Assembly (NCBI RefSeq): GCF_009856605.1
Contig: NZ_CP047242.1
Location: 1,610,001 to 1,674,000, forward strand
Direction of reading: 5' to 3'
DNA length: 64,000 nucleotides
Source: Trichormus variabilis 0441
GTDB lineage: Bacteria > Cyanobacteriota > Cyanobacteriia > Cyanobacteriales > Nostocaceae
In this document: one piece after another, positions 8,085-16,617 of the stretch
How positions within the stretch are numbered: position 1 is the first letter of the stretch
How the letters are laid out: each line of letters starts with the position of its first letter
Made by a program: the position numbers and the translations under genes
The notes under the pieces: generated by a model
The model's input: only the letters and a program-made list of their open reading frames with translations
Told to the model about the DNA's origin: nothing
Databases searched by the model: none

Positions 8085-9932
8085 ATGGTAAAAACAAGTT
8101 ATGAATTCGACCAACCTATTTTACCCGCCGGATTTTCATTAAAGGCTAATATCCTACTACGTTTTCGTGCGGAAATACCCGAATCTCCCCGGCGCAACCT
8201 TAACCTTTCCCTTGTAATTGACCGCTCAGGTTCTATGGCAGGTGCAGCTTTACATCATGCCCTCAAGGCGGCTGAATCTGTGGTAGATCAACTTGAGCCA
8301 AAGGATATTCTCTCAGTGGTCGTTTACGATGATGCGGTAGATACGGTTGTTTCACCCCAACCTGTAACTGACAAACCTGCGCTCAAAAAGTCCATACGTC
8401 AGGTGAGGGCAGGTGGTATTACTAACTTATCGGGAGGATGGCTCAAGGGGTGCGAATATGTCAAGCATCAACTCGATCCGCAAAAAATAAATCGTGTGCT
8501 ACTGCTGACTGATGGTCATGCCAATATGGGTATTCAAGACCCAAAGATACTCACAGCCACATCAGCCCAAAAAGCTGAAGAAGGGATTACTACAACTACT
8601 TTGGGGTTTGCTCAAGGTTTCAATGAGGATCTACTAATTGGGATGGCGAGAGCTGCTAATGGCAACTTCTACTTCATTCAAAGCATTGATGAAGCAGCAG
8701 AAGTTTTTAGCATTGAACTAGATAGTCTTAGAGCTGTAGTAGGTCAAAACTTGAAAGTAACACTAGAGTTAGCTGATGGTATCACTCTGGTTGATACTTT
8801 AAGTCTTGCTAAAGTTAGCCAAAATGAAGCTGGTCAACCTGTAATTACCTTGGGGGAGCTTTACGAGGGAGAAGATAAGCTTCTGGGTTTGAGTTTGATG
8901 ATATCCTCTGCTCAAGTAGGTAATTTACCAGTGATGAAGCTGCATTACAGTGCTGATGTAGTGCAGAATGACGTTATTCAAAGGGTTTCCGGAACAACAG
9001 ATGTCATCGCCAAAGTTGGCACAGTTGAGGAATCAGCGTTAGCCTCTTCCAGTCATATTATCCTCGACCTCAGCCGCCTGACGATCGCCAAAGCTAAAGA
9101 AACAGCCCTCGAATTAGCAGAACATGGTCAGCATCAAGCAGCTGAAAAAACCCTCCGTGATTTGGTGCAGTATCTCCGAGACCAAGGCTTAAATGAGAAT
9201 TTTGAAATTGCAGAAGAGATTGATCAGCTGGAGTATTTCGCAGGTCGAATTGCACAACAAGCTCTAGGTAACGCCGGGCGGAAAGAACTACGTGATCAAA
9301 GTTATCAAACAATGACGCGCAATCGCGGTGATCTGGTGGGGCGCGGTGTCACTGCTGGCGATGAAGTACACGCAATGCCGGTTGTCAATGAAATCGGTAC
9401 TGGGGTGGAACTTGCTTGCGTCCGTGAAGGCGGTAAACTACGGATTAAAGTTATATCTGATGGTTACGACCAAACTAAAAATGTTCAATTTCCCCGTTCC
9501 ATTCGTGCTGAAGGAGCGCGGTACATTGTTGAAGGGCTAGAATTGTCAAGTAATGGCTCTTTCTACCGTGTAGTCGGCAAAGTCAGTCGTTTTGCCAAAC
9601 CTGGTGAAACAGACATTTTTGTTGCTCCTAGACAATCGAGATCAACTAACACAAGTAAAGCCTCCAAAGCTCCAGCTACTGCGGCCGATCTTCCCACCAC
9701 TGACACCATAGATCATGGTGTTCTCATTCAATGCGTCAAAGATGGTAGCAAGTTACGCGCTAGGGTAGTCTCCGACGGATATGAACCGGATTGGAATATG
9801 CGTTTTCCCCGTTCCATTCGTGAGGAAGGAATGCTTTATGTGGTTGAGGAAGTGAAGACAGCACCTGATGGCAAGTCTTATATTGCTTCTGGCGAGATTA
9901 AGCGATTTTTACAACCGAATATTACTAACTAA
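8085..9932 (+). CDS. VWA-domain protein with two C-terminal repeats
   Basis: A 615-residue protein. An N-terminal beta segment (VIT-like) leads into a von Willebrand factor A domain with an intact MIDAS motif DRSGSMAGA (about residues 46-54), a downstream Thr in GGITNLSGG and LLTDGHANMG, so divalent metal-dependent binding is likely. The middle is helical. The C-terminal part holds two tandem units of about 65 residues (about 443-510 and 543-610), each with GGKLRIKV or GSKLRARV, SDGY, FPRSIR and a closing GxVxRF or GEIKRF. No signal peptide or membrane segment is seen, so a cytosolic role is likely. The partner is unknown. Confidence 0.85.
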   Translation: MVKTSYEFDQPILPAGFSLKANILLRFRAEIPESPRRNLNLSLVIDRSGSMAGAALHHALKAAESVVDQLEPKDILSVVVYDDAVDTVVSPQPVTDKPALKKSIRQVRAGGITNLSGGWLKGCEYVKHQLDPQKINRVLLLTDGHANMGIQDPKILTATSAQKAEEGITTTTLGFAQGFNEDLLIGMARAANGNFYFIQSIDEAAEVFSIELDSLRAVVGQNLKVTLELADGITLVDTLSLAKVSQNEAGQPVITLGELYEGEDKLLGLSLMISSAQVGNLPVMKLHYSADVVQNDVIQRVSGTTDVIAKVGTVEESALASSSHIILDLSRLTIAKAKETALELAEHGQHQAAEKTLRDLVQYLRDQGLNENFEIAEEIDQLEYFAGRIAQQALGNAGRKELRDQSYQTMTRNRGDLVGRGVTAGDEVHAMPVVNEIGTGVELACVREGGKLRIKVISDGYDQTKNVQFPRSIRAEGARYIVEGLELSSNGSFYRVVGKVSRFAKPGETDIFVAPRQSRSTNTSKASKAPATAADLPTTDTIDHGVLIQCVKDGSKLRARVVSDGYEPDWNMRFPRSIREEGMLYVVEEVKTAPDGKSYIASGEIKRFLQPNITN

Positions 9933-9970
9933 ATGAAGCTAAGGGTTTCCAACATAGGGCTAAATTAACT

Positions 9971-10036
9971 GTAGGGTGCGTCAGCTCTAATAATTTCGTA
10001 CACATTAGAGGATTTTCTACATCTGACGCACCCTAC
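9971..10036. repeat. REP-like inverted repeat, copy 1
   Basis: A perfect 14-bp inverted repeat, GTAGGGTGCGTCAG at 9971-9984 and its complement at 10023-10036, enclosing 38 A+T-rich bases. The same arms recur at 50321-50383. It may also serve as a terminator for the VWA gene, though no U-tract follows. Confidence 0.7.
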
Positions 10037-10139
10037 TATTGTGCCAGTTGCGTAAGTCCTGATTTATTTTGAATTGATTCATACTCCTACACCCTGAGTT
10101 TTTCGTTTTCATGGGTAAGTCCTAGATGTTACGATTAAG

Positions 10140-10292
10140 TAAATATTCGGTTCTGGTGGGGAGCAGTCACCAGAGGTAACGGGGAAAGTATACCTGCACT
10201 CTTTCGTAGGTGAACGGTGTAAGTCCGGCGCTGTCCCGCAACTGTGAAGGAAAGAAAACTCTTGTAACTTTCCCAGCCAGAACGCCCGCCGA
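10140..10292 (+). promoter_or_regulatory. cobalamin riboswitch
   Basis: A classic adenosylcobalamin riboswitch. It shows the closing stem P1 (CGGTTCTGG at 10148-10156 with CCAGAACG at 10276-10283), the B12-box core AAGTCCGGCGCTGTCCCGCA (10221-10240) followed by ACTGTGA, and the 3' end CAGCCAGAACGCCCGCC. It lies 33 bases before the start codon of the DUF1636 gene and probably represses that gene and cobK when B12 is plentiful. Confidence 0.95.
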
Positions 10293-10324
10293 AATTGACG
10301 ATTCTCAACATCTGCGAGGTACGG

Positions 10325-10717
10325 ATGACTACTGATAATTCCTTGAGTGTGGCAGAACACACACTCTTTGTCTGCAAAACCTGCGCTAGTGTCTGGCAAG
10401 ATGGTAAACGCGTAGGTGAAAGCGGCGGTCAAAAACTTTTAAATCAACTCCAACAGCTAGCACAAGAGTGGGAGTTACGGGATAAATTCCCGATCCGAGA
10501 AGTGGAATGTATGAGTGCTTGCAACCGTTCTTGTGTTGTAGCTTTTACAGGTAAAGGCAAATTAACTTATTTATTTGGTGATCTAGCTGTAGATGATCAT
10601 GCCTCTGCGGTATTGGAATGTGCTAGTAAATACTACGATAAAGCAGATGGTTTACTGCCTTGGTCAGAACGTCCCGAACCTTTGAAAAAAGGCATTCTCG
10701 CCAGGATTCCCACCTGA
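10325..10717 (+). CDS. DUF1636 predicted metal-binding protein
   Basis: A 130-residue protein of the DUF1636 (COG5469) family. It has an N-terminal CKTCAS Cys pair and a second pair at MSACNRSCVVAF, an arrangement like thioredoxin-like ferredoxins and consistent with an Fe-S cluster or metal site. The start is the ATG at 10325, with GAGGT 4 bases upstream; an upstream in-frame ATG falls next to the riboswitch. The gene is directly behind a cobalamin riboswitch and 2 bases ahead of cobK, so a role in corrin synthesis, B12 salvage or B12-free metabolism is inferred. The biochemical function is not known to me. Confidence 0.88.
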   Translation: MTTDNSLSVAEHTLFVCKTCASVWQDGKRVGESGGQKLLNQLQQLAQEWELRDKFPIREVECMSACNRSCVVAFTGKGKLTYLFGDLAVDDHASAVLECASKYYDKADGLLPWSERPEPLKKGILARIPT

Positions 10718-10719
10718 AG

Positions 10720-11457
10720 ATGCGCCTTTTAATTCTGGGTGGAACTGGAGATGCAGCCGAACTAAGTGCTAAAGTTGCAACTATTCCAGGTATTGAGGCG
10801 ATCGCATCTTTAGCCGGTCGCACCCGTGAACCTTCTCTCCCATCTGGTAATGTCCGTGTTGGGGGTTTTGGTGGTGCGGCTGGATTGGCTGACTATCTGC
10901 GTCAGATGCAGGTTGATGTATTAATTGACGCTACCCACCCTTTTGCTGCACAAATTTCTGAGAATGCGGCGCTGGCGGCTGATGAGGTGGAGATACCACG
11001 TTTGATGTTAATCCGTCCTCCCTGGGTGAAAGTAGCAGGCGATCGCTGGATAGAAGTTGATACTACAAGCGCCGCCGCCGCTATTTTAAAAAATCAAGCC
11101 AAAAGAGTATTTTTAACTGTTGGGAGACAAGAACTCTCCGCTTTCGCTCATCTACATGATATTTGGTTTCTCATGCGGATGATCGATCCTCCGGCTGCTG
11201 ATGCTTTAGTTCCGCCTGGGGTGATATTGTGCGATCGCGGCCCCTTTACCCTACCCCAAGAAAGAGACATTCTCATTCAACATAATATTGATACTTTAGT
11301 TAGTAAAAATAGTGGGGGTGATGCCACTTACGCCAAGATTATTGCAGCAAGAGAACTAGGCGTACAGGTTGTCATGGTCAATCGTCCAGTCGTACCAGCC
11401 TGTGAACAAGTAACAGACGCTGATGCGGCGGTAGCTTGGCTGCTAGAAAAGTTGTAA
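10720..11457 (+). CDS. cobK: precorrin-6A/cobalt-precorrin-6A reductase
   Basis: A 245-residue CobK/CbiJ reductase. It uses NAD(P)H to reduce the macrocycle of (cobalt-)precorrin-6A in corrin ring synthesis in the cytosol. The N-terminal nucleotide-binding pattern is LLILGGTGDAAEL. The conserved DATHPFAAQIS, LTVGRQELSAFA and VSKNSGGDATYAKI segments follow in the family order. The ATG at 10720 begins directly at MRLLILGGTG; a longer in-frame start would overlap the previous gene and adds nothing conserved. It shares the cobalamin riboswitch with the DUF1636 gene 2 bases upstream. Confidence 0.93.
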   Translation: MRLLILGGTGDAAELSAKVATIPGIEAIASLAGRTREPSLPSGNVRVGGFGGAAGLADYLRQMQVDVLIDATHPFAAQISENAALAADEVEIPRLMLIRPPWVKVAGDRWIEVDTTSAAAAILKNQAKRVFLTVGRQELSAFAHLHDIWFLMRMIDPPAADALVPPGVILCDRGPFTLPQERDILIQHNIDTLVSKNSGGDATYAKIIAARELGVQVVMVNRPVVPACEQVTDADAAVAWLLEKL

Positions 11458-11494
11458 TGATTCAGTTTTGGCATATGCCGTTCATCACGGCTAC

Positions 11495-12496
11495 TTAATT
11501 TTCGCTGTTGTACTCCGTTTCCAATGCTTTCAAAACTTTGAGATATAAATCTTCCACTCTCTTAGTTTGAATATCTCCAATGGAAGCATAATGTGTTAAG
11601 CCAGGAGAACCATTAACTTCAATAATCACATAATCCACCATAGGTCTGGTAATATCTTGAGTAATTATATCCAAACCCATTAATCGCAATCCCATATCTT
11701 TTGTGACGTTTAAAGCCAATTTCTGAAAGTCGGGATGAATATTTTCCGTAACATCCACTGCTTCACCGCCACTAGATAAATTAGCATTATCTAAAAGATA
11801 TACAACCTTACCATTGGGAATCACACTGTTTAAATTGAGACTTTGCTTCTGCAACTTGCGTTTAATCCGAAAGTCATCAACATCAATAATTTTTTTTCCC
11901 AAATTTTGGATGAAACCATCTTGCTTACGTTGTATTAATTCTGTAACATTTGATTTTCCATCTCCAATTACTGATAGTGGTAGCCTTTGATATGCCGCTA
12001 TTATTTCGTCATCTATCACCACAATTCTGTAATCTTTACCTAGATAAAATCTCTCAATAATCAATCCTGCATTAGCTCGCAATATTTTTTTGGCTACTTG
12101 ATAATACTCCGTTTTGTTATGAATTTTTGTAACTAATTTTCCTTGGCTTAAATTAATGGGTTTAATAATTACTGGAAATCCAATAAGTTTAGCATATTCA
12201 AATCCAGCATCAATATCTCGTTCGTTACCTATTTTTTTACATAATTTCTGATTAAAAAATGTTTGCCCTTCAGTCACATGATAGCCAAAATGTTTGAGGA
12301 AAAATTTTGAATAACCCTTATCTTTGGCTATTTCTGCGGAACCAAAACCGTTAATATTTAATTTCGTGGTACTAAAAAATGATTTTTTTCCATTTTTAAA
12401 TGTAATATGCCCCACTAATTCATATTCTGGATCTACCACAACAACCGCACCTATTTGAGGTGCTATCTTCTGAATTATTGACGTGACTAATGGCAT
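11495..12496 (-). CDS. ATP-grasp ligase, cyanophycin synthetase/RimK-like
   Basis: A 333-residue stand-alone ATP-grasp protein. The ATP-binding part has GFPVIIKPINLSQGK, then ERFYLGKDYRIVVIDDEI and the loop AYQRLPLSVIGDGKSNVTEL, which closely matches the ATP-grasp half of cyanophycin synthetase and GshAB-type enzymes. The C-terminal metal-binding region has GLDIITQD and VIIEVNGSPGLTHYAS (the EVN Mg2+ site). These enzymes join a carboxylate to an amine through an acyl phosphate. Unlike cyanophycin synthetase it lacks the N-terminal domain and the Mur-ligase half. Substrates are unknown, and no biosynthetic partner is adjacent. The coding sequence is A+T-richer than its neighbours. Confidence 0.85.
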   Translation of the reverse strand: MPLVTSIIQKIAPQIGAVVVVDPEYELVGHITFKNGKKSFFSTTKLNINGFGSAEIAKDKGYSKFFLKHFGYHVTEGQTFFNQKLCKKIGNERDIDAGFEYAKLIGFPVIIKPINLSQGKLVTKIHNKTEYYQVAKKILRANAGLIIERFYLGKDYRIVVIDDEIIAAYQRLPLSVIGDGKSNVTELIQRKQDGFIQNLGKKIIDVDDFRIKRKLQKQSLNLNSVIPNGKVVYLLDNANLSSGGEAVDVTENIHPDFQKLALNVTKDMGLRLMGLDIITQDITRPMVDYVIIEVNGSPGLTHYASIGDIQTKRVEDLYLKVLKALETEYNSEN

Positions 12497-13073
12497 TTTT
12501 TAGTCCAAAAGTATAATTTAATGCAGGAATTTTAACTAACATCTCAATCTTGGTCAAGATAAAAACTATTAAAATTCCTCACCCACAAGGGGATGGAGTT
12601 TCCTGCCGCTTTTATGAATACTAAATTCAACTGTTTGACCATTTATTTTGCAAGTTTATGTGAATGTTAAGAAATTAACTCAAACAATCTCAGCGAGATT
12701 GAATGATTATTCTATACTTATATACTTTATTACATAAAGGTAGAACATATACTAAATATTTAGAATTTTTCGTAATTTTTAATACAAAATATTTTCAATA
12801 AATACTAGTACTAAGTTTATCTGAAGAAATTATACCAATAACTACAGTAGTGGCAATTTACTAAATTTAATTTTAAGCCTAAGTTTTCTTTCTATCCTTA
12901 GCGATCGCTGCTAAAAGACTGGAGTGAAGAATCTGTAGTCAAGTCAGTCTATTGCTGATTTACAAATAGAAGGCGACTACAATTCATAACTTAGAGTTAG
13001 GTCTAAAATATAGCACTCAGTGTTGACAATTTTTAAATAATCGAATAACAAGGTGGCAGATCATAAAAAAAGA
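12497..13073. other. A+T-rich intergenic region
   Basis: No gene is supported here on either strand. It holds a short repeat (listed separately), one HIP1-like site at 12901 and long A+T-rich stretches that should contain the promoter of the ATP-grasp gene. Confidence 0.5.
12574..12614. repeat. short repeat S, solo copy
   Basis: The segment CTCACCCACAAGGGGA then TGGAGTTTCCTGCCGCTTTTAT. Its left half recurs at 16577-16593 and its right half at 17909-17935, on the two sides of the IS4-family element. It is short and non-coding, similar in style to insertion-sequence ends. Confidence 0.5.
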
Positions 13074-13105
13074 GTTAGTAAATCTCTGCTCAGATATTTA
13101 CTAAC
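13074..13105 (+). promoter_or_regulatory. hairpin in the leader of the 78-residue gene
   Basis: A perfect 10-bp inverted repeat (GTTAGTAAAT at 13074-13083 and ATTTACTAAC at 13096-13105) with a 12-base loop, 33 bases before the start codon. No U-tract follows, so a leader structure is more likely than a terminator. Confidence 0.4.
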
Positions 13106-13138
13106 ACCTTACTGAAACTTTATACGGTTAAGACAATC

Positions 13139-13375
13139 ATGCCACAAAACACTGAATACACAACAACAAACTCTGAAACTCAGCCAATCGCCTATAAACA
13201 ACGTCTAAATTCTTGGGCTATTGCGCGGTTACTTCCTGATACACAACGTGAGATTGTGGCTCGCTTTCGCAGTCGTTCTGATGCAGATGGTTACATACAG
13301 CATCTACGCCAAGTAATACCGAATGCTTCCTTTATGATTGTTTTTGACTGTCAACGTGAAGAAGCAGCTATTTAA
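13139..13375 (+). CDS. small conserved-type hypothetical protein
   Basis: A 78-residue soluble protein without a signal peptide. After a disordered N-terminus rich in Thr it has WAIARLLPDTQREIVARF and RSRSDADGYIQHLRQ, then a beta-like NASFMIVFDC. The pattern (a strand, a helix, then a strand with spaced Arg) is plausible for a compact alpha/beta domain. I do not recognise a named family. It is monocistronic, with a hairpin in its leader and a degenerate GGTGTAG repeat tract after it. Confidence 0.6.
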   Translation: MPQNTEYTTTNSETQPIAYKQRLNSWAIARLLPDTQREIVARFRSRSDADGYIQHLRQVIPNASFMIVFDCQREEAAI

Positions 13376-13389
13376 AGTTTGACTATGTT

Positions 13390-13472
13390 TTTAGCTCAGG
13401 GTGTAGGGGTGTAAGGCTTCCCCACCCCTGCCCTCTGCCTTGAAAGGGGTGTAGGGGTGTAAGGGTGTAGTG
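13390..13472. repeat. degenerate heptanucleotide repeat tract
   Basis: Repeated GGGTGTAG/GGGGTGTAAG units at 13398-13412 and 13445-13471 on each side of a short CCCCACCCCTG stretch. This is the short tandemly repeated repetitive sequence type common in Nostoc and Anabaena. Confidence 0.6.
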
Positions 13473-13651
13473 AAAACATATCTTTCACGTTTGACTGTGC
13501 AACTTGCTTCATCGGGACTGCTTTTTTATGCAACTTCAACTCAATATTAAGAGAATTTTGGTGAGATTATAGCGATCGCTTCCTGTAACGCTCTCATATT
13601 GCTAGATTTGCCAAGGATATCTACAATCAAGCAAACTAGCAGCAAATAACA

Positions 13652-15661
13652 ATGGTATCTACTACTACACGTTTCTCCGATATTCCTAACCATTGGGCGC
13701 GTCCGTTCATCGAAGCTTTGGCAGCAAGACGGATTTTAAATGGCTATCCTGATGGAACTTTTCGCCCTAATAATTCAGTTACCCGTGCTGAGTTCGCCGC
13801 TATAGTTGCAGCCGTATTTAATATATCTGTAAAACGTCCGTACATTAATTTTACTGACGTACCGACAAGTAATTGGGCAGCAAATGCCATCAAAAAAGCT
13901 TACGAAACCGGATTCTTGAGTGGTTTCCCCGATAAAACCTTTCGCCCTGGTAATCAAATCTCTAGGGGGGATATCTTAGTATCTCTAGTCAATGGATTGG
14001 AAATAGCCACGAAGATTAAACCGGATTTACTAGAAAAATTACCGGAAATTTATCAAGATGCGGGTAATATACCAGCTTATGGCAGAAATCAAATTGCGAT
14101 CGCCACTAGTGCAGGTTTAGTCTCCAGTTTTCCCAATATCAAATCACTTAACTTCACTACTGCGGCTACTCGTGGTGATGTGGCCGCAATTATTTATCAA
14201 GCTTTAGTTTATCTTGGTCAGGCAGAAAAGATCGCCTCTGTTTACTTGGTGATACCCCCAAAACCCACATTACCCACCGTACGGGTAAGCCATAACAGAG
14301 AGTTCCGGGGGGCTTGGATAACCACAGTATGGAATAGTGACTGGCCTTCCAAAGCTGGACTTTCTGTAGCTCAACAGCAGGCTGAATTAGTGGCAATTCT
14401 TACCCGTCTCCAAGAGTTGAATTTCAACGCCGTAATTTTGCAAGTGCGACCAGAAGGAGATGCTTTATATGCGTCTGAGTTAGAACCTTGGAGTGCTTGG
14501 CTGACAGGGACTCCAGGCAAAGCTCCAGAACCATTTTACGATCCATTGCAGTTTGCGATCGCCGAAGCCCATAAACGCAACCTAGAAGTTCATGCTTGGT
14601 TCAACCCCTACCGCGCCAAAACCAGCACCAAAAGCGCGCCTAACGTTCGTCCCCACATCTCCGTAACCAATCCAGAAGTAGTCTATCAATGGGGTAATCA
14701 ACTGTGGATGGACCCAGGGATAAAAATTGTCCAAGATAGGGCTTACAACGTCATCATTGATGTTGTTCGCCGTTATGACATAGATGCAGTCCACCTCGAT
14801 GATTACTTCTATCCCTATCCCATTCAAGGCCAGGCTTTCCCCGATGATAAAACCTATGCTGCCTATAAATCAGTAGGTGGACAACTGAACTTAAACGACT
14901 GGCGACGGCAAAACGTTGATCAAATGGTGTTGCGTCTGTCTCAAGGCATCAAAGCGACAAAATCTTACGTTAAATTTGGTATCAGCCCCTTTGGCATTTA
15001 TCGCCCCGGACAACCACCAGGAATCACAGGCTTAGATGCCTATAGTGTACTATATGCTGATGCCAAGAAATGGTTAGAGCAAGGCTGGGTGGATTATCTA
15101 GCACCGCAACTATATTGGCGTACTGACCAAACCAGCCAGAGTTATCCCGTATTGCTGAAATGGTGGACAGAAATTAATTCTAAGCGGCGACACATTTACG
15201 CAGGTAACAATATTGGACAACTTGACGGCAAAGCTTGGAAAAATGAAGAGATAGAAAAACAAGTCAAAATCAGCCGCAATCAAGCCGGAGAATTATCTCT
15301 GGGCAATATCTTTTTTAGCGTCAGTTCTATTATTGAAAATCGCCAGGATATCTCAGCAACTTTCCAAAATTCACTTTATACTACACCTGCCATAGCACCT
15401 GCTATGCCTTGGCAGACTGCAACTACACCACCTGCACCAAAAGAACTGCAAGTCAACAACCGCAGACTCAGTTGGCAACCAGGAGATAATCAACCCGTCC
15501 GTTCTTGGACACTTTATCGTCAAACTGGCAGTAATTGGATACTACAGCGAGTCTTGTCTGCTGGGACAACCTTCGCCACAGTCCAACCAGGAACCTATGC
15601 TGTCTGTGCAGTAGACCGATTAGCAAATGAGAGCCAGGGTGTAATCATTAACGTTAGTTGA
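13652..15661 (+). CDS. SLH-domain glycoside hydrolase (GHL10/DUF187 type)
   Basis: A 669-residue two-part protein. Residues 1-180 contain three S-layer homology domains (FSDIPNHWARPFIEALAARR, then FTDVPTSNWAANAIKKAYE, then a weaker third), each with a G.PD.TFRP..SVTRAE or similar motif, which bind pyruvylated cell-wall polymers. Residues about 210-560 form a family GHL10 (DUF187) TIM-barrel hydrolase with REFRGAWITTVWNSDWP, LQVRPEGDALY, VHAWFNPYR and a VHLDDYFYPYP segment carrying acidic residues. A fibronectin-like end follows. It should act on wall or sheath glycans, but no signal peptide is visible and a stop codon sits 5 codons upstream of the ATG. Confidence 0.88.
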   Translation: MVSTTTRFSDIPNHWARPFIEALAARRILNGYPDGTFRPNNSVTRAEFAAIVAAVFNISVKRPYINFTDVPTSNWAANAIKKAYETGFLSGFPDKTFRPGNQISRGDILVSLVNGLEIATKIKPDLLEKLPEIYQDAGNIPAYGRNQIAIATSAGLVSSFPNIKSLNFTTAATRGDVAAIIYQALVYLGQAEKIASVYLVIPPKPTLPTVRVSHNREFRGAWITTVWNSDWPSKAGLSVAQQQAELVAILTRLQELNFNAVILQVRPEGDALYASELEPWSAWLTGTPGKAPEPFYDPLQFAIAEAHKRNLEVHAWFNPYRAKTSTKSAPNVRPHISVTNPEVVYQWGNQLWMDPGIKIVQDRAYNVIIDVVRRYDIDAVHLDDYFYPYPIQGQAFPDDKTYAAYKSVGGQLNLNDWRRQNVDQMVLRLSQGIKATKSYVKFGISPFGIYRPGQPPGITGLDAYSVLYADAKKWLEQGWVDYLAPQLYWRTDQTSQSYPVLLKWWTEINSKRRHIYAGNNIGQLDGKAWKNEEIEKQVKISRNQAGELSLGNIFFSVSSIIENRQDISATFQNSLYTTPAIAPAMPWQTATTPPAPKELQVNNRRLSWQPGDNQPVRSWTLYRQTGSNWILQRVLSAGTTFATVQPGTYAVCAVDRLANESQGVIINVS

Positions 15662-15769
15662 GAGTGGGGAGTGCTGAGAGGGGAGTTGAGCAACGTATTG
15701 AGTGGAGAGTGGTAAATTGATTATTCTCCCTCATCCCTCTCATATCTCCCAATCCCCAATCCCTCTTAA

Positions 15770-16036
15770 CTAATTACAAAAATCATCTACTCTAATATCT
15801 CGCCAAATATCAGAAACCTGCCAGCCTGAGTTTCCAGCAGACTGAATTACAGGATTATCTCTCAAAGGAATGTAGTTAGGTTCTCTAATATCTATATATA
15901 GTTCTTTTTGTTCTTCAATAACTGGTTCTGCTATATCTATAGGATCTAGTGGCAGATTTTGATCTTCTGTTTCCTCCATCATTTTGATTTTTTTCAGAAC
16001 TAATTTCTCGGATTTTTTTATTAGTCGTATATCCAT
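15770..16036 (-). CDS. hypothetical protein, acidic
   Basis: An 88-residue ORF. A basic N-terminus (IRLIKKSEKLVLKKIKMM) is followed by an acidic, Pro- and Glu-rich middle (EETEDQNLPLDPIDIAEPV) and a Trp-containing end (GWQVSDIWRDIRVDDFCN). It resembles small cyanobacterial proteins of low complexity and has no family I can name. No ribosome-binding site precedes the start. Codon use is compatible with coding, but evidence is limited to the open frame and the sensible composition. Confidence 0.4.
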   Translation of the reverse strand: MDIRLIKKSEKLVLKKIKMMEETEDQNLPLDPIDIAEPVIEEQKELYIDIREPNYIPLRDNPVIQSAGNSGWQVSDIWRDIRVDDFCN

Positions 16037-16573
16037 TGGTTTTTTATGCCTTATACAGTGAGAGAAAAAGGATAATCTAAAGACTGATTTTTAGACACAC
16101 TAGTACAGTTCTTCAAGAATCTTGAGAGAGATCCGTAAAAAGGTTTTATGGTGTCTAATGTTTGAAAAAATACTCAGGAAAACTAGGATACACTAAATCC
16201 AGGTAAAATAAAACTTATGGGATAAAAATTTTATAGAACTTAAGGGAAGCTAATAACAGAGAATTATGGACGGCTAAATGTTTAGCGCGAGTCGCCAGAA
16301 GCAGACAAATGATTTGCTTTACCCTTATTTCTCATCTCTTTAAAGATTTATCATTTTTATATAAAAATATTCATAAAACAAGCATAAATTCATTCCAGGA
16401 AAAATAAAAACGTGATGTATACATACTAATTATCATTGTTTTTAGTTACAAGGCGACAATTATTCTATCTCAATTCTTGATGCAATTAGCTAAGTGATGC
16501 CAATTAAGTTTGGCAGTGCTGATTTGCCCGAAGAATAGACAGGATTACAGATATTTTATTGAGTGTCAATGAA
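16037..16573. other. intergenic region before the IS element
   Basis: About 540 A+T-rich bases with no supported gene, RNA or hairpin. It is likely relict sequence around the insertion. Confidence 0.45.
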
Positions 16574-16617
16574 ATTTCTCACCCACAAGGGGAAGAGTAA
16601 TCTGGTAATGGTGAATA

